Positions 31,353 through 40,466 of a stretch of DNA of 64,000 nucleotides are shown piece after piece. Each line of letters begins with the position of its first letter. The first letter of the stretch is position 1. Under the pieces are notes generated by a model. It ran no database searches and was not told the origin of the DNA. It saw nothing but the letters and a program-made list of their open reading frames with translations. The stretch comes from Sphaerisporangium perillae (GTDB lineage Bacteria; Actinomycetota; Actinomycetes; Streptosporangiales; Streptosporangiaceae). The stretch spans positions 1 to 64,000 of the forward strand of contig NZ_JALLPO010000045.1 of assembly GCF_023276435.1 (NCBI RefSeq), read 5' to 3'. The translations under genes were made by a program, and so were the position numbers.

Positions 31353-31400
31353 GCGGTGTGACGAGCCTGGCCGGGACGGGCGTTCCGGCCGGGTCACCGC
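31353..31400. terminator. GC-rich hairpin between convergent livF and lipoprotein genes
   Basis: GCGGTG-T-GAC (31353-31362) pairs with GTCACCGC (31393-31400) with one bulge, and GGCCGG (31369-31374) pairs with CCGGCC (31385-31390) inside. It can fold on either strand and sits in the gap between two converging genes, so it may terminate both. There is no T-run. Confidence 0.45.
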
Positions 31401-31422
31401 CGCCCGGCGTGGAGGCGCGCGG

Positions 31423-31971
31423 CTAGCGCAGCGCCACGTCGATGCCCTTGGAGGGGCCGATGGCGCCCAGCGGCGGGTCGCCGAAGAACCTGATCTTGGT
31501 GATCTTCGCGTCCTTGGGGACGTCGTACCACAGGTCGAACTCCATGCGCACGAAGCTGCCGACGGGCAGTTCGTCGGGTTGCCGCTTGATGGCCTGGCCG
31601 AAGCTGTCGATGTGGAACGTGCGCCCGTCGGCCGCCACCAGCAGCTGCTGCTTGGCGTCGAACTTCTGGTTGGTCCGGTCGGTGCTCTCGATCAAAACCC
31701 GCACCCGGACGTACTGGCCCTTGGCGTTCCACTCGGCGTGGCTGCCGAACATGCTCGGCATGCCGTCCCGGAAGGCGAGGACGCGGAAGCGCATCTGCCC
31801 GTCGACCACCGGCGCCGCCTTGATCACCGACTCGTCGGGACGCGCCGTCTCGGCGGGGATCTCGTAGGTGGGGGACGGGGTCGCGGCCGGCTTGGCCGGG
31901 CCACCGGAGCAGCCGGTCAAGAATAAGGACGCGATGGCAGCGAAGCTCAGGAGGAGGAGAGGCGCCCGCAC
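31423..31971 (-). CDS. Lipoprotein with DUF4352-like domain
   Basis: This 182-residue lipoprotein has a hydrophobic signal ending in LTGC (Cys21), a Pro/Ala linker, and a beta-rich domain with YVRVRVLIESTDRTNQKFDA (a landmark of 20 residues) and GSFVRMEFDLWYDVPKDA, the pattern of the telokin-like DUF4352 domain of exported proteins. The GTG start is backed by a TAAGGT hexamer 6 nt upstream on the minus strand, suggesting a leaderless mRNA. It is transcribed away from the following amino acid transporter. Function is unknown; it may bind a ligand or envelope protein. Confidence 0.72.
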   Translation of the reverse strand: MRAPLLLLSFAAIASLFLTGCSGGPAKPAATPSPTYEIPAETARPDESVIKAAPVVDGQMRFRVLAFRDGMPSMFGSHAEWNAKGQYVRVRVLIESTDRTNQKFDAKQQLLVAADGRTFHIDSFGQAIKRQPDELPVGSFVRMEFDLWYDVPKDAKITKIRFFGDPPLGAIGPSKGIDVALR

Positions 31972-32132
31972 GATCGCACCTTAACCTTCGGCCCAGCCGG
32001 GAGTGCCAGGGTGTTACAGGTGTTGTGCGATCGTTTCTTTCCGGTAATACCCCTGGTGACCAGGTGCGGGACCATGGCCAGGGTTACGGTAACTTAACTT
32101 AACTCCGACATACAGCTGAACAGGAGGACGTT

Positions 32133-32996
32133 GTGGTCTTTTGGTCCAGGCGTCGCCGTTTGACTTCCATCGGGGCGCTCGCCGTGGGCGCCGCGTGCCT
32201 TCTCTCCGCCTGTGGTGGCGGATCCGACACCAGCGCCACGAGCTCGAGCGCGCCCGCCGGCAGTGCCGCGGCCGCCTCCGGGATCAAGTTGATCAATCCC
32301 GGCAAACTCACCACCTGCACGAACCTGCCTTATGAGCCGTTCCAGTTCAAGGAAGGCAGCAAGGTCGTCGGCTTCGACGTCGACATCGTGGACCTCGCGG
32401 CCAAGAAGCTCGGTGTGCCGCAGGACATCGTGGACATCGACTTCGCGGTGATCAAGAGTGGTGCGGCGCTGAACGCCGGCAAGTGCGACGTCGCCGCCGC
32501 CGGCATGACGATCACTCCGGAACGCCAGAAGAACCTGCTGTTCTCCGACCCCTACTTCGACGCGACGCAGGCGCTGCTCGCCAAGAAGGGCACCGGCGCC
32601 AAGTCGCTCGACGACGTCAAGGCCAAGGGCCTCAAGCTCGGCGCCCAGGCCTCGACGACCGGCCTGGACTACGTCAAGGGCAAGGGCTTCAACCCGACCG
32701 AGTTCGCCGACTCCCCCAAGGAGCTGCTGGGCCTGCAGTCCGGCCAGGCGGACGTGATCGTCCAGGACCTCCCCGTGGTCCTCACCTGGCTGAAGAAGCC
32801 CGAGATCGCCGACAAGTTCGAGGTGATCGCGAGCCTCGACACCGGCGAGCAGTACGGCATCGGCCTGAAGCTGGGCAACGACGCGCTGGTCAAGGTGATC
32901 AACGAGGAGATCGCCAAGGCCAAGTCCGACGGCACCTACGAGCAGATCTACGTCAAGTGGTTCGGCAAGAAGCCTGGCGAGCTTGGGATCTCCTGA
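32133..32996 (+). CDS. Polar amino acid ABC transporter binding lipoprotein
   Basis: This 287-residue lipoprotein (lipobox LSAC, Cys27) belongs to family 3 solute-binding proteins: TCTNLPYEPFQFKEGSKVVG, then GFDVDIVDLAAKKLG and DVAAAGMTITPERQKNLLFS. These bind polar or basic amino acids or cystine. The GTG start follows an AGGAGG Shine-Dalgarno by 5 nt. Upstream (32089-32104) the sequence TAACTTAACTTAACT is a short AT-rich run in otherwise GC-rich DNA and is likely part of the promoter. The permease starts 3 nt after the stop. Confidence 0.92.
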   Translation: MVFWSRRRRLTSIGALAVGAACLLSACGGGSDTSATSSSAPAGSAAAASGIKLINPGKLTTCTNLPYEPFQFKEGSKVVGFDVDIVDLAAKKLGVPQDIVDIDFAVIKSGAALNAGKCDVAAAGMTITPERQKNLLFSDPYFDATQALLAKKGTGAKSLDDVKAKGLKLGAQASTTGLDYVKGKGFNPTEFADSPKELLGLQSGQADVIVQDLPVVLTWLKKPEIADKFEVIASLDTGEQYGIGLKLGNDALVKVINEEIAKAKSDGTYEQIYVKWFGKKPGELGIS

Positions 32997-32999
32997 TCC

Positions 33000-33851
33000 A
33001 TGGCCGACCAGTCCATGACGGCCGAGCCGGCCGGGCCCGCCGGGCGAGCGCCCGGCGGGTCCAGGCTCAGCCCTCGTAAGAAGCAGCGGATCAGCCGCGG
33101 CGTCCAGTACGTCATCCTGATCGCCGCGGTCGTCGCGGTCGCCTTCCTGACCAACTGGCAGGGGCTCGCCCAGAACTTCGCCAAGATGGACGTGGCGAGG
33201 CAGGCGTTCCCCGACGTGTTCACGGTCGCGCTCCGGAACACCATCATCTACACCGTCGGCGGCTTCGTCTTCGGTTCCCTCGGCGGGCTGCTGCTCGCCC
33301 TCATGCGGCTGTCCTCCGTGCGGCCGTACCGCTGGATCGCCATCGTCTACATCGAGATCTTCCGTGGCCTTCCCGCACTGCTGATCTTCCTGCTCATCCT
33401 GTTCCTGCCGCTGGCACTGCCGGGCTTCGAGGTCCCCGGAGGGACCTACGGCCAGGGCGTCCTCGGCCTGACGATCGTGAGCTCGGCCTACATGGCCGAA
33501 ACCCTGCGAGCGGGCCTGCAGGCCGTCCCGAAGGGGCAGACCGAGGCGGCGCGCTCGCTCGGCATGTCCCACTCGCGGGCCATGATCTCGGTGGTCATCC
33601 CGCAGGCGATCCGCATCGTGATCCCGCCGACGACCAACCAGTTCGTCTCACTGCTGAAGGACTCCTCGCTGGTGCTGTTCCTCGGCGTGAGCGGTGAGTA
33701 CGTCGAGCTGACCAAGTTCGGCAACGACCTCGCGTCGACGACGAGCAACGCCACGCCCATCCTGGTGGTCGGCCTGACGTACCTGCTCGTCACCATCCCG
33801 CTGGGCTACCTGGCGGGCCGCCTCGAAACGCGTCAGGCGAAGGGACGGTGA
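33000..33851 (+). CDS. Polar amino acid ABC transporter permease
   Basis: This 283-residue permease of the His/Glu/Gln/Arg type (HisM/GlnP family) has about five helices after a 35-residue cytoplasmic start. Landmarks are [33 protein letters not shown], the coupling helix [20 protein letters not shown] and [17 protein letters not shown]. It begins 3 nt after the binding protein and its stop overlaps the ATPase GTG, so the three genes form one operon. A single permease gene implies a homodimeric channel. Confidence 0.92.
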   Translation: MADQSMTAEPAGPAGRAPGGSRLSPRKKQRISRGVQYVILIAAVVAVAFLTNWQGLAQNFAKMDVARQAFPDVFTVALRNTIIYTVGGFVFGSLGGLLLALMRLSSVRPYRWIAIVYIEIFRGLPALLIFLLILFLPLALPGFEVPGGTYGQGVLGLTIVSSAYMAETLRAGLQAVPKGQTEAARSLGMSHSRAMISVVIPQAIRIVIPPTTNQFVSLLKDSSLVLFLGVSGEYVELTKFGNDLASTTSNATPILVVGLTYLLVTIPLGYLAGRLETRQAKGR

Positions 33852-34660
33852 CCCCGATGGCGCACGCGGTCGAGATCAGGGACCTGCACAAGTCCTTCGG
33901 CGACCTGGAGGTGCTGAAGGGCGTCGACTTCACCGTCGACGAGGGCCAGGTCGTCTGCGTGATCGGCCCGTCCGGCTCGGGCAAGTCGACGCTGCTGCGG
34001 TGCGTCAACCTGCTCGAACAGCCCACCAAGGGCAAGGTGACCGTCGGCGGCGTCGAGCTGACCGATCCGGACGTCGACATCGACGCGGCCCGGCGCAGGC
34101 TCGGCATGGTGTTCCAGTCGTTCAACCTCTTCCCGCACCTGACGGTCCTGCAGAACGTCATGATCGCTCAGCGGCGGGTGCTCAAGCGGGGCAAGAACGA
34201 GGCCGAGCGCATCGCCCGCGACAACCTGGACAAGGTCGGCGTCGGCGCCAAGTGCGACGCCTTCCCGCCCCAGCTCTCCGGAGGCCAGCAGCAGCGCGTG
34301 GCGATCGCGCGGGCCCTCGCGATGGACCCCGAGCTCATGCTCTTCGACGAGCCGACCTCCGCGCTCGACCCCGAGCTGGTGGGCGACGTGCTGTCGGTCA
34401 TGCGCGACCTCGCGCGCGACGGCATGACGATGCTGGTGGTCACGCACGAGATGAGCTTCGCGCGGGAGGTCGCCGACCGCGTGGTGTTCATGGACGGCGG
34501 CGTGATCGTCGAGGAGGGCCCGCCGGACCAGGTGATCGGCGCCCCTCAGCACGCCCGCACCCGCACCTTCCTCAAGAGGGTGCTCGACCCGACGCACGCG
34601 GAAGATGACGTGTCCGCGGGGCAGGATGGCGCCGCGGCGGACTCACCGCCGGCGCGCTGA
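33848..34660 (+). CDS. Polar amino acid ABC transporter ATPase
   Basis: This 270-residue GlnQ/HisP-type ATPase has Walker [10 protein letters not shown]-loop [16 protein letters not shown], signature [15 protein letters not shown], Walker [15 protein letters not shown] and H-loop [11 protein letters not shown]. The GTG overlaps the upstream stop (GTGA); an ATG three codons later is an alternative start. The C-terminal 25 residues are a variable acidic tail. A 10-bp GC hairpin (34691-34719) follows and probably ends the operon. Confidence 0.92.
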   Translation: MTPMAHAVEIRDLHKSFGDLEVLKGVDFTVDEGQVVCVIGPSGSGKSTLLRCVNLLEQPTKGKVTVGGVELTDPDVDIDAARRRLGMVFQSFNLFPHLTVLQNVMIAQRRVLKRGKNEAERIARDNLDKVGVGAKCDAFPPQLSGGQQQRVAIARALAMDPELMLFDEPTSALDPELVGDVLSVMRDLARDGMTMLVVTHEMSFAREVADRVVFMDGGVIVEEGPPDQVIGAPQHARTRTFLKRVLDPTHAEDDVSAGQDGAAADSPPAR

Positions 34661-34690
34661 AGACCTGTCACGACCCTCGCCGGAGCGTTC

Positions 34691-34719
34691 GCCGGCCCCC
34701 GCGCCCGGCGGGGGCCGGC
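34691..34719 (+). terminator. Hairpin after polar amino acid transporter operon
   Basis: GCCGGCCCCC (34691-34700) pairs perfectly with GGGGGCCGGC (34710-34719) around a 9-nt loop. There is no T-run immediately after it, only GATCTTTGGGG further on. It probably acts as the transcription end for the operon. Confidence 0.55.
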
Positions 34720-34879
34720 CGCAAGGAGCCCGCGGGTGATCTTTGGGGCCATGTAGGGCTTCCCCGGCCGCACACGTTGTCTACTCAATCACCCACGGGC
34801 TCTGGCGTCACAACGCTAGCGAGCCATGGGGCTCCTGTGCAAAGAGAGTGGTAAATCGTAGCCCGATACGGACCAAATA

Positions 34880-35305
34880 TCACTGGGCGTCACGAAGCAT
34901 GCAGGTGAGTCGCGAAGTGCACACGCGGCGGCCCCGCTCGTCGGTGATCTCGATGTCGTACGTCGCGATGGTTCGGCCGCCGTGGATGCGGGTCGCGACG
35001 CCGGTGACGTGACCGGAGGTCGCCGCCCGGTGGTGCGTCGCGTTGATCTCCACGCCGACGGCCTGGCGGCCCGGCCCGGCGTGCAGGGCGGCGCCGGTGG
35101 AGCCGAGGGTCTCCGCCAGGACGCAGGAGGCGCCCCCGTGGAGCAGCCCATAGGGCTGGGTGTTGCCCTCGACTGGCATGCGCGCGACCACGCGCTCGGC
35201 CCTGGCCTCCAGGAACTCGATGCCCATGGTCGCGACCAGAGTGCCCTTGAAGTCGCCGTACACCGCTTCGAGACGGGCGAGATCGCCGGGATCCAGCATG
35301 GTCAA
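34880..35305 (-). CDS. PaaI-type hotdog-fold thioesterase
   Basis: The 141-residue product is a single hotdog domain, likely hydrolysing aryl- or acyl-CoA thioesters. It shows the PaaI/YdiI pattern: MPVEGNTQPYGLLHGGASCV with the HGG loop and following ALAET-like helix (VLAETLGSTGA), then VGVEINATHHRAA and the last strand. The TTG start has GGAGG 7 nt upstream; the ATG two codons later is too far from it. It converges with the amino acid transporter and is divergent from polA, only about 60 nt apart. Confidence 0.85.
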   Translation of the reverse strand: MTMLDPGDLARLEAVYGDFKGTLVATMGIEFLEARAERVVARMPVEGNTQPYGLLHGGASCVLAETLGSTGAALHAGPGRQAVGVEINATHHRAATSGHVTGVATRIHGGRTIATYDIEITDERGRRVCTSRLTCMLRDAQ

Positions 35306-35367
35306 AGGGAGGCCTCCAGTTGCACAGCCAGGGGTGTTCTGTCGTACATGGAGACTAGGCTGCGGGT

Positions 35368-38070
35368 GTGCCGAAGAAGGAACCGACCCCCTCCCGCCCC
35401 TGCCTGCTCCTGCTGGACGGGCACTCGCTCGCGTACCGCGCGTTCTACGCGCTGAAGGACGCGAACCTCATGACGACCGAGGGCCAGCACACCGAGGCGG
35501 TGTACGGCTTCACCTCGATGCTCATCAACGTCCTGCGCGACGAGCAGCCGAGCCATGTGGTCGTCTGCTTCGACCGGTCGGAACCCACCTTCCGGCACGA
35601 GGCGTACGAGCACTACAAGGCCAACCGCCAGGAGACCCCCGAGGACTTCCGCGGCCAGGTCAGCCTGATCTTCGAGGTGCTGGACGCGCTGCGGCTGCCC
35701 TACCTGTCGCTCGCCGGCTACGAGGCCGACGACCTGATCGCGACGCTCGCCCACCGGGCCGCCGAGCGCGACATGGACGTCCTGATCGTCACCGGCGACC
35801 GTGACGCCCTCCAGCTGGTGAACGACCGCATCACGCTGCTGATGACCCGGCGCGGCATCAGCGACATGACGCGGTTCGACCCCGCAGCCGTCGTCGAGAA
35901 GTACGGCCTGACCCCGACGCAGTATCCCGACTTCGCGGCGCTGCGCGGCGACCCGAGCGACAACCTGCCCAACATCCCGGGCGTGGGCGAGAAGACCGCC
36001 GCCAAGTGGATCAAGGAGTTCGGCTCGCTGAGCGAGCTGGTCGACCGGGTCGACGAGGTCAAGGGCAAGGTCGGCGAGAAGCTCCGCGAGCACCTCGGCC
36101 AGGTCATCCACAACCGCCAGCTCACCGAGCTGCGCCGTGACGTGCCGCTGGACGTCGACGTCGCCGACCTCAAGATGGGCCAGTGGGACCGCGACGAGAT
36201 CCACAAGCTCTTCGACACGCTCCAGTTCCGCGTGCTGCGCGACCGGCTCTACCAGAGCATCGGCACGGCCGAGCCCGAGGCCGAGGCCGGCTTCGAGGTC
36301 GAGGTCGACACGCTCGGCCCCGACGAGGTCGAGGCGTGGCTCGCCGCGATGCCCGAGGGCCGCGCGGGGCTCGCGATCAAGGGCGCCTACGGCAGCGGAA
36401 CGGGCACGATCGACGGCCTGGCCATCGCCGTCCCCACCGACGGCGAGGGGCGGCAGCGCGCGGCCTACCTCGACCTCACAGGCCTCACCCAGGCCGACGA
36501 GATCGCGCTGAGGGGCTGGCTGGCCGACGAGTCCCGTCCGAAGGCCCTGCACGACGCCAAGGGCCCCCTGCTGGCCCTGTGGGCCCATGGGCTCGACCTG
36601 CGCGGGCTGACGTGCGACACGGCCCTTGCCGCCTACCTCGCGATGCCGGGCCAGTCGTCCTTCCCGCTCGACGACCTCGTGCTGCGCTACCTCCACCGCG
36701 AGCTGCGCGCCGAGGCCGACACCGGCGGCCAGGCTGCGCTGTTCGACGACCCCGAGGAGAACGCCGGCGAGGAGCTCGCCGTCCGGGCGCAGGCCGTGCG
36801 CGACCTGGCCGACGCGCTGGAGGCCCATCTGGAGCCCAGGGGCGGCATCCGCCTGATGCGAGAGGTCGAGCTGCCGCTGGTGCGGGTGCTGGCCGAGCTC
36901 GAGCGTGACGGCATCGCCGCCGACCGCGACTACTTCACCGGGCTGGAGGCCGAGTTCGGCGCCGCCGTCAAGCAGGCGGTCGAGGAGGCCCACCGGGTCG
37001 TCGGCGAGCAGTTCAACCTCGGCTCGCCCAAGCAGCTCCAGGAGATCCTGTTCGTCAAGCTCGGGCTGCCGAAGACCAAGAAGATCAAGACCGGGTACAC
37101 CACGGACGCCGACGCGCTGGCGACGCTCGCCACCCAGACCGACAACGAGCTGCCGACGATCCTGCTGCGCCACCGTGACCAGACCAAGCTGCGCACCACC
37201 GTCGAGGGCCTGATCAAGGAGGTCGGCGACGACGGGCGCATCCACACCACCTACAACCAGATCAGGGCGGCCACCGGGCGGCTGTCGTCGGAGAAGCCCA
37301 ACCTGCAGAACATCCCGATCCGCACCGCCGAGGGCCGCCGCATCCGGCAGGGCTTCGTCGTCGGCGAGGGGTACGAAAGCCTGCTGACGGCCGACTACAG
37401 CCAGATCGAGCTGCGCATCATGGCCCATCTCTCGCAGGACGCCGCGCTGATCGCGTCCTTCGAGTCCGGGCACGACTTCCACAAGGCGACCGCCGCCCGG
37501 GTGTTCGACATCCCGCCGGAGCAGGTCGACGGCGAGCTGCGCGCCCGCATCAAGGCGATGAACTACGGCCTGGCCTACGGCCTGTCCGATTTCGGTCTCT
37601 CCGGCCAGCTCAGCATCCCCGTCGCCGAGGCGCGCGCGCTCAAGGACGAGTACTTCGAGGAGTTCGGCGGCGTCCGCGACTACCTCGGGGCGATCGTCGC
37701 GCAGGCCCGCCACGACGGCTACACCGAGACCATCCTCGGCCGTCGCCGCTACCTGCCCGACCTGACCAGCGACAACCGGCAGCGGCGCGAGATGGCCGAG
37801 CGCATGGCGCTCAACGCCCCCATCCAGGGTTCGGCCGCCGACATCATCAAGGTCGCGATGCTCAACGTGGGCGAGGCCCTGCGCGAGCACGATCTGCGCT
37901 CTCGCATGCTGCTGCAGGTCCACGACGAGCTCGTGTTCGAGGTCGCCCCGGGCGAGCTCGACCGGCTGCGCGAGCTGGTGGTCGCCCAGATGTGCGCCGC
38001 CTACTCGCTGCGGGTGCCCCTGGAGGTCTCCGTCGGCATCGGCCGCACCTGGCAGGACGCCGGCCACTGA
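35368..38070 (+). CDS. polA: DNA polymerase I
   Basis: PolA fills gaps and removes RNA primers in replication and repair. The 900-residue protein has an N-terminal 5'-3' exonuclease (LLLLDGHSLAYRAFYAL, GYEADDLIATLA, GDRDALQLV), a middle 3'-5' exonuclease-like domain, and a polymerase domain with motif A DYSQIELRIMAHLSQD, motif B RIKAMNYGLAYG and motif C LLQVHDELVFE. The proofreading acidic residues of the middle domain are mostly missing, as usual in actinobacteria. A TAGGCT hexamer 6 nt before the GTG suggests a leaderless transcript. In related genomes polA sits near rpsA and coaE, as here. Confidence 0.96.
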   Translation: MPKKEPTPSRPCLLLLDGHSLAYRAFYALKDANLMTTEGQHTEAVYGFTSMLINVLRDEQPSHVVVCFDRSEPTFRHEAYEHYKANRQETPEDFRGQVSLIFEVLDALRLPYLSLAGYEADDLIATLAHRAAERDMDVLIVTGDRDALQLVNDRITLLMTRRGISDMTRFDPAAVVEKYGLTPTQYPDFAALRGDPSDNLPNIPGVGEKTAAKWIKEFGSLSELVDRVDEVKGKVGEKLREHLGQVIHNRQLTELRRDVPLDVDVADLKMGQWDRDEIHKLFDTLQFRVLRDRLYQSIGTAEPEAEAGFEVEVDTLGPDEVEAWLAAMPEGRAGLAIKGAYGSGTGTIDGLAIAVPTDGEGRQRAAYLDLTGLTQADEIALRGWLADESRPKALHDAKGPLLALWAHGLDLRGLTCDTALAAYLAMPGQSSFPLDDLVLRYLHRELRAEADTGGQAALFDDPEENAGEELAVRAQAVRDLADALEAHLEPRGGIRLMREVELPLVRVLAELERDGIAADRDYFTGLEAEFGAAVKQAVEEAHRVVGEQFNLGSPKQLQEILFVKLGLPKTKKIKTGYTTDADALATLATQTDNELPTILLRHRDQTKLRTTVEGLIKEVGDDGRIHTTYNQIRAATGRLSSEKPNLQNIPIRTAEGRRIRQGFVVGEGYESLLTADYSQIELRIMAHLSQDAALIASFESGHDFHKATAARVFDIPPEQVDGELRARIKAMNYGLAYGLSDFGLSGQLSIPVAEARALKDEYFEEFGGVRDYLGAIVAQARHDGYTETILGRRRYLPDLTSDNRQRREMAERMALNAPIQGSAADIIKVAMLNVGEALREHDLRSRMLLQVHDELVFEVAPGELDRLRELVVAQMCAAYSLRVPLEVSVGIGRTWQDAGH

Positions 38071-38111
38071 CAGATCGCCGCGCCCCGCCACCCGCGGGGC
38101 CGCCTCCGGCA

Positions 38112-38138
38112 GGCCCGGCCACCCTGGCGGGCCGGGCC
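38112..38138. terminator. Hairpin between convergent polA and DUF2127 genes
   Basis: GGCCCGGCC (38112-38120) pairs with GGCCGGGCC (38130-38138) around a 9-nt loop. It lies in the 186-bp gap between two converging genes and could act in both directions. The rest of the gap is GC-rich, short-repeat sequence without a gene. Confidence 0.5.
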
Positions 38139-38256
38139 ACCCCGGCAGGCCGGAGCACCCGGATGACGGGACCACCCGCGGACGGTGGGGCCGCCTCTGA
38201 GCGGCCGGGGGAGCTCAGGAGGGCTCTGGCCCGGCCGGGCGGGTGCCGCTTGCGGG

Positions 38257-39057
38257 TCAGTCGGTCGTGGCGGTGGCGGGATGGTGGCGGTGGCCTGAGA
38301 GGGACTCCTCGACGGCGGCCGCCTCCACCTCCAGCAGGCTCGTCTCGTGGCGCTCGGCCTCGTGGGCCGCGCGCCCGCCCCGCAGGCCGAACAGCCGTTT
38401 GGACAGCAGGATGTACAGCACGGCCGCGAGGTTGATCAGCAGGATGACGATCCTGAGCCAGGTGACCTTCTCGACGATCTCGTAGATCTCGATCGGGACG
38501 AAGAGCGACGTCGCGACGACGGCGAAGTACTCACCCCAGCGCCGCAGCAGCCACAGGCCGACGCCCTCGGTCATGAGCAGCGCCCCGAAGACGAGCAGGC
38601 CGAGGACGATCCATGTCAGCGTCCTGCTCTCCGCGCTGAGCACCGTGCGCAGCGTGTGCACCACGCCCGACTCCTCGAGGTTCCAGCCGAGCTTGTCGGC
38701 CAGCGGCTGGAGCAGCGGCAGGTCCTCGTTGAAGGCCATGCTGATGGCGTCCTGGTGGGCGCGGAACCGCCAGATGCCGAACGCCGCCCCGAGCACCAGC
38801 AGGCCCTTGCCCCAGCGGAACACCGCCAGCAGACGCAGGATCGTGGCGTCGCGCAGCGCCTTGCCCCGAAGCACGATGGGCGCCTCCTCGGCCGGGCCGG
38901 AGCCGTGCGGCGCGCCGAGGGTGTAGTCACCGCACCGCAGGCAGCGCCAGGCCTCGCCCAGGGCCGTGTCGGCACGCAGGCGCCGGCGGAGCGCCTCCTC
39001 GGTAGGGGCGTAGGTGACATGGCCGTGACGGCCGCAGGCACGCAGACTCCAGTTCAC
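38257..39057 (-). CDS. DUF2127 membrane protein with N-terminal zinc-ribbon-like part
   Basis: The product of about 266 residues begins with a cysteine-containing stretch (WSLRACGRHGHVTYAPTEEA, then WRCLRCGDY) that could bind a metal, followed by four membrane helices in two pairs, the second pair with GVGLWLLRRWGEYFAVVATS. The VIEIYEI-like segment (SLFVPIEIYEIVEKVTWLR) is the DUF2127 signature. I start at GTG 39057, which gives the family-like N-terminus; a TTG two codons earlier is possible. It converges on polA. Function is unknown. Confidence 0.75.
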   Translation of the reverse strand: MNWSLRACGRHGHVTYAPTEEALRRRLRADTALGEAWRCLRCGDYTLGAPHGSGPAEEAPIVLRGKALRDATILRLLAVFRWGKGLLVLGAAFGIWRFRAHQDAISMAFNEDLPLLQPLADKLGWNLEESGVVHTLRTVLSAESRTLTWIVLGLLVFGALLMTEGVGLWLLRRWGEYFAVVATSLFVPIEIYEIVEKVTWLRIVILLINLAAVLYILLSKRLFGLRGGRAAHEAERHETSLLEVEAAAVEESLSGHRHHPATATTD

Positions 39058-39161
39058 GAGCAAATTTCAGCACATGCCAGGCGTGTACGTTGGATCGCCA
39101 CGGCGCCGAATGGGTTGTCCTAGGGTGAAAACCGACCCGCAGCCGATCCAGGAGAGCACTT

Positions 39162-40244
39162 GTGCGGAGCACGCCCGGCCTGACGTCCGTCATCGGCATC
39201 GTGAACGTCGGTGTCATGATCGTCGCCGTCGTGGCGCTGATCATCCTGCCGTTCGGCGACGACAAGGCCACCACCCGGCCGGCGGCCGTGCCCGCTCACA
39301 AGAGCCCGGTCCCCGCGGCGAGCCCGACGGCTCCGTCGGCGGCGACCGAGCGGTCAGCGAAGGAGGCCCGGGCCAACGAGCTCGGAGCGGTGCCGGTGCT
39401 GATGTACCACCGCATCCTGAAGAAGCGGCTCGCCTCCATCGACCGCACGCCCGCGCAGCTGCGCAAGGAGCTGGAGTGGCTGGCCGACCGCGGCTACGTG
39501 CCGATCACCGCGGCGGAGTTCACGGCCCGCGCCATCGACATCCCGGCCGGCGCGCACCCGGTCGTGCTCACCTTCGACGACGGCCACCCCTCGCACTTCG
39601 CCCTGGACGCCGACGGCCAGCCGAAGAAGGACACCGCGGTCGGCGTCATCTACGACGTCGCCTCCAGGCACCCGGGCTTCCGGCCGGTGGCGACCTTCTG
39701 GGTGAACAAGAACCCCTTCGGCCTGGTCGACCGCGACCGCCAGTCGGCGGCCGTGCGGTGGCTGGTCGACCGCGGGTTCGAGGTGGCCAACCACACCCTC
39801 GGCCATCCCGATCTGCACCGCCTGAGCAAGAAGAAGGTGAGCGAGGCGATCGTGCGGGAGGAGCGGCTGCTGAAGAAACTCGGCGCCCCGCCGTCGACCA
39901 CGTTCGCCCTGCCGTACGGCAGCAAGCCGAAGAAACGCTCGCTGGCGCACGAGGGAAAGTGGGACGGCACCTCCTACCACTTCCAGGCCGTCTTCCTCGC
40001 GGGAGCCGAGCCGGCGGTTTCGCCCTACGCGAAGGACTTCGACCCCTACGACATCCCGAGAATCCAGTCCAACGGTAAAAGGGGGGAGTGCCGCAGATGG
40101 TGCTCCCAGTACTGGCTGGGATGGCTCGACAAGCACCCTGATAAGCGATACACGTCGGACGGAGATCCTGTACACGTCTCCATGCCGCGTCGATTTCAGG
40201 GTAAGATCCAGGCCAAGTTCGATGGGCTGAAGATCGCCTACTAG
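39162..40244 (+). CDS. Polysaccharide deacetylase (CE4), membrane anchored
   Basis: This 360-residue protein has one N-terminal membrane helix (about residues 8-30), a Pro/Ala-rich linker and an exterior NodB-homology domain. Motif 1 is LTFDDGHPSHF, motif 2 NHTLGHPDL with the metal-binding HxxxH, and motif 3 FALPYGS. It should remove N- or O-acetyl groups from peptidoglycan or another cell-wall glycan. The GTG start follows GGAGAG by 5 nt. Upstream TAGGGT near 39122 may be its -10. It is the only glycan-modifying enzyme in this part of the window. Confidence 0.87.
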   Translation: MRSTPGLTSVIGIVNVGVMIVAVVALIILPFGDDKATTRPAAVPAHKSPVPAASPTAPSAATERSAKEARANELGAVPVLMYHRILKKRLASIDRTPAQLRKELEWLADRGYVPITAAEFTARAIDIPAGAHPVVLTFDDGHPSHFALDADGQPKKDTAVGVIYDVASRHPGFRPVATFWVNKNPFGLVDRDRQSAAVRWLVDRGFEVANHTLGHPDLHRLSKKKVSEAIVREERLLKKLGAPPSTTFALPYGSKPKKRSLAHEGKWDGTSYHFQAVFLAGAEPAVSPYAKDFDPYDIPRIQSNGKRGECRRWCSQYWLGWLDKHPDKRYTSDGDPVHVSMPRRFQGKIQAKFDGLKIAY

Positions 40245-40276
40245 GGGCTTGCGGGGTTGTGCGTGGGGACGCCGGA

Positions 40277-40305
40277 TTGACCACGCCCGCGTACTCTCAT
40301 ATGCT
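40277..40305 (+). promoter_or_regulatory. Predicted promoter of rpsA
   Basis: TTGACC (40277-40282) and TATGCT (40300-40305) are separated by exactly 17 bp, close to the consensus for the main vegetative sigma factor of actinobacteria. Transcription would begin near 40312 and give an untranslated leader of about 155 nt before the rpsA ATG. Confidence 0.6.
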
Positions 40306-40466
40306 GATCGCTGCGCTGTGGGCTCGCGTGCGCCTCGGACGGAGCGGGCTCGCGCTCGGTCATGTCGACCACGGGTCATCTCGACCATCTTCGGCTTGAG
40401 CGATAAAGAGGGCCTGCCGCGCGTCCGCCACATCGACATCTGTCCGCGTTCGGAGCAATTCCACAC

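Noticed and set aside
36330-36700. Proofreading (3'-5' exonuclease) activity of PolA
   Set aside because: The DEDD acidic residues are mostly absent from the middle domain, so I do not claim it; this loss is usual in actinobacterial PolA.
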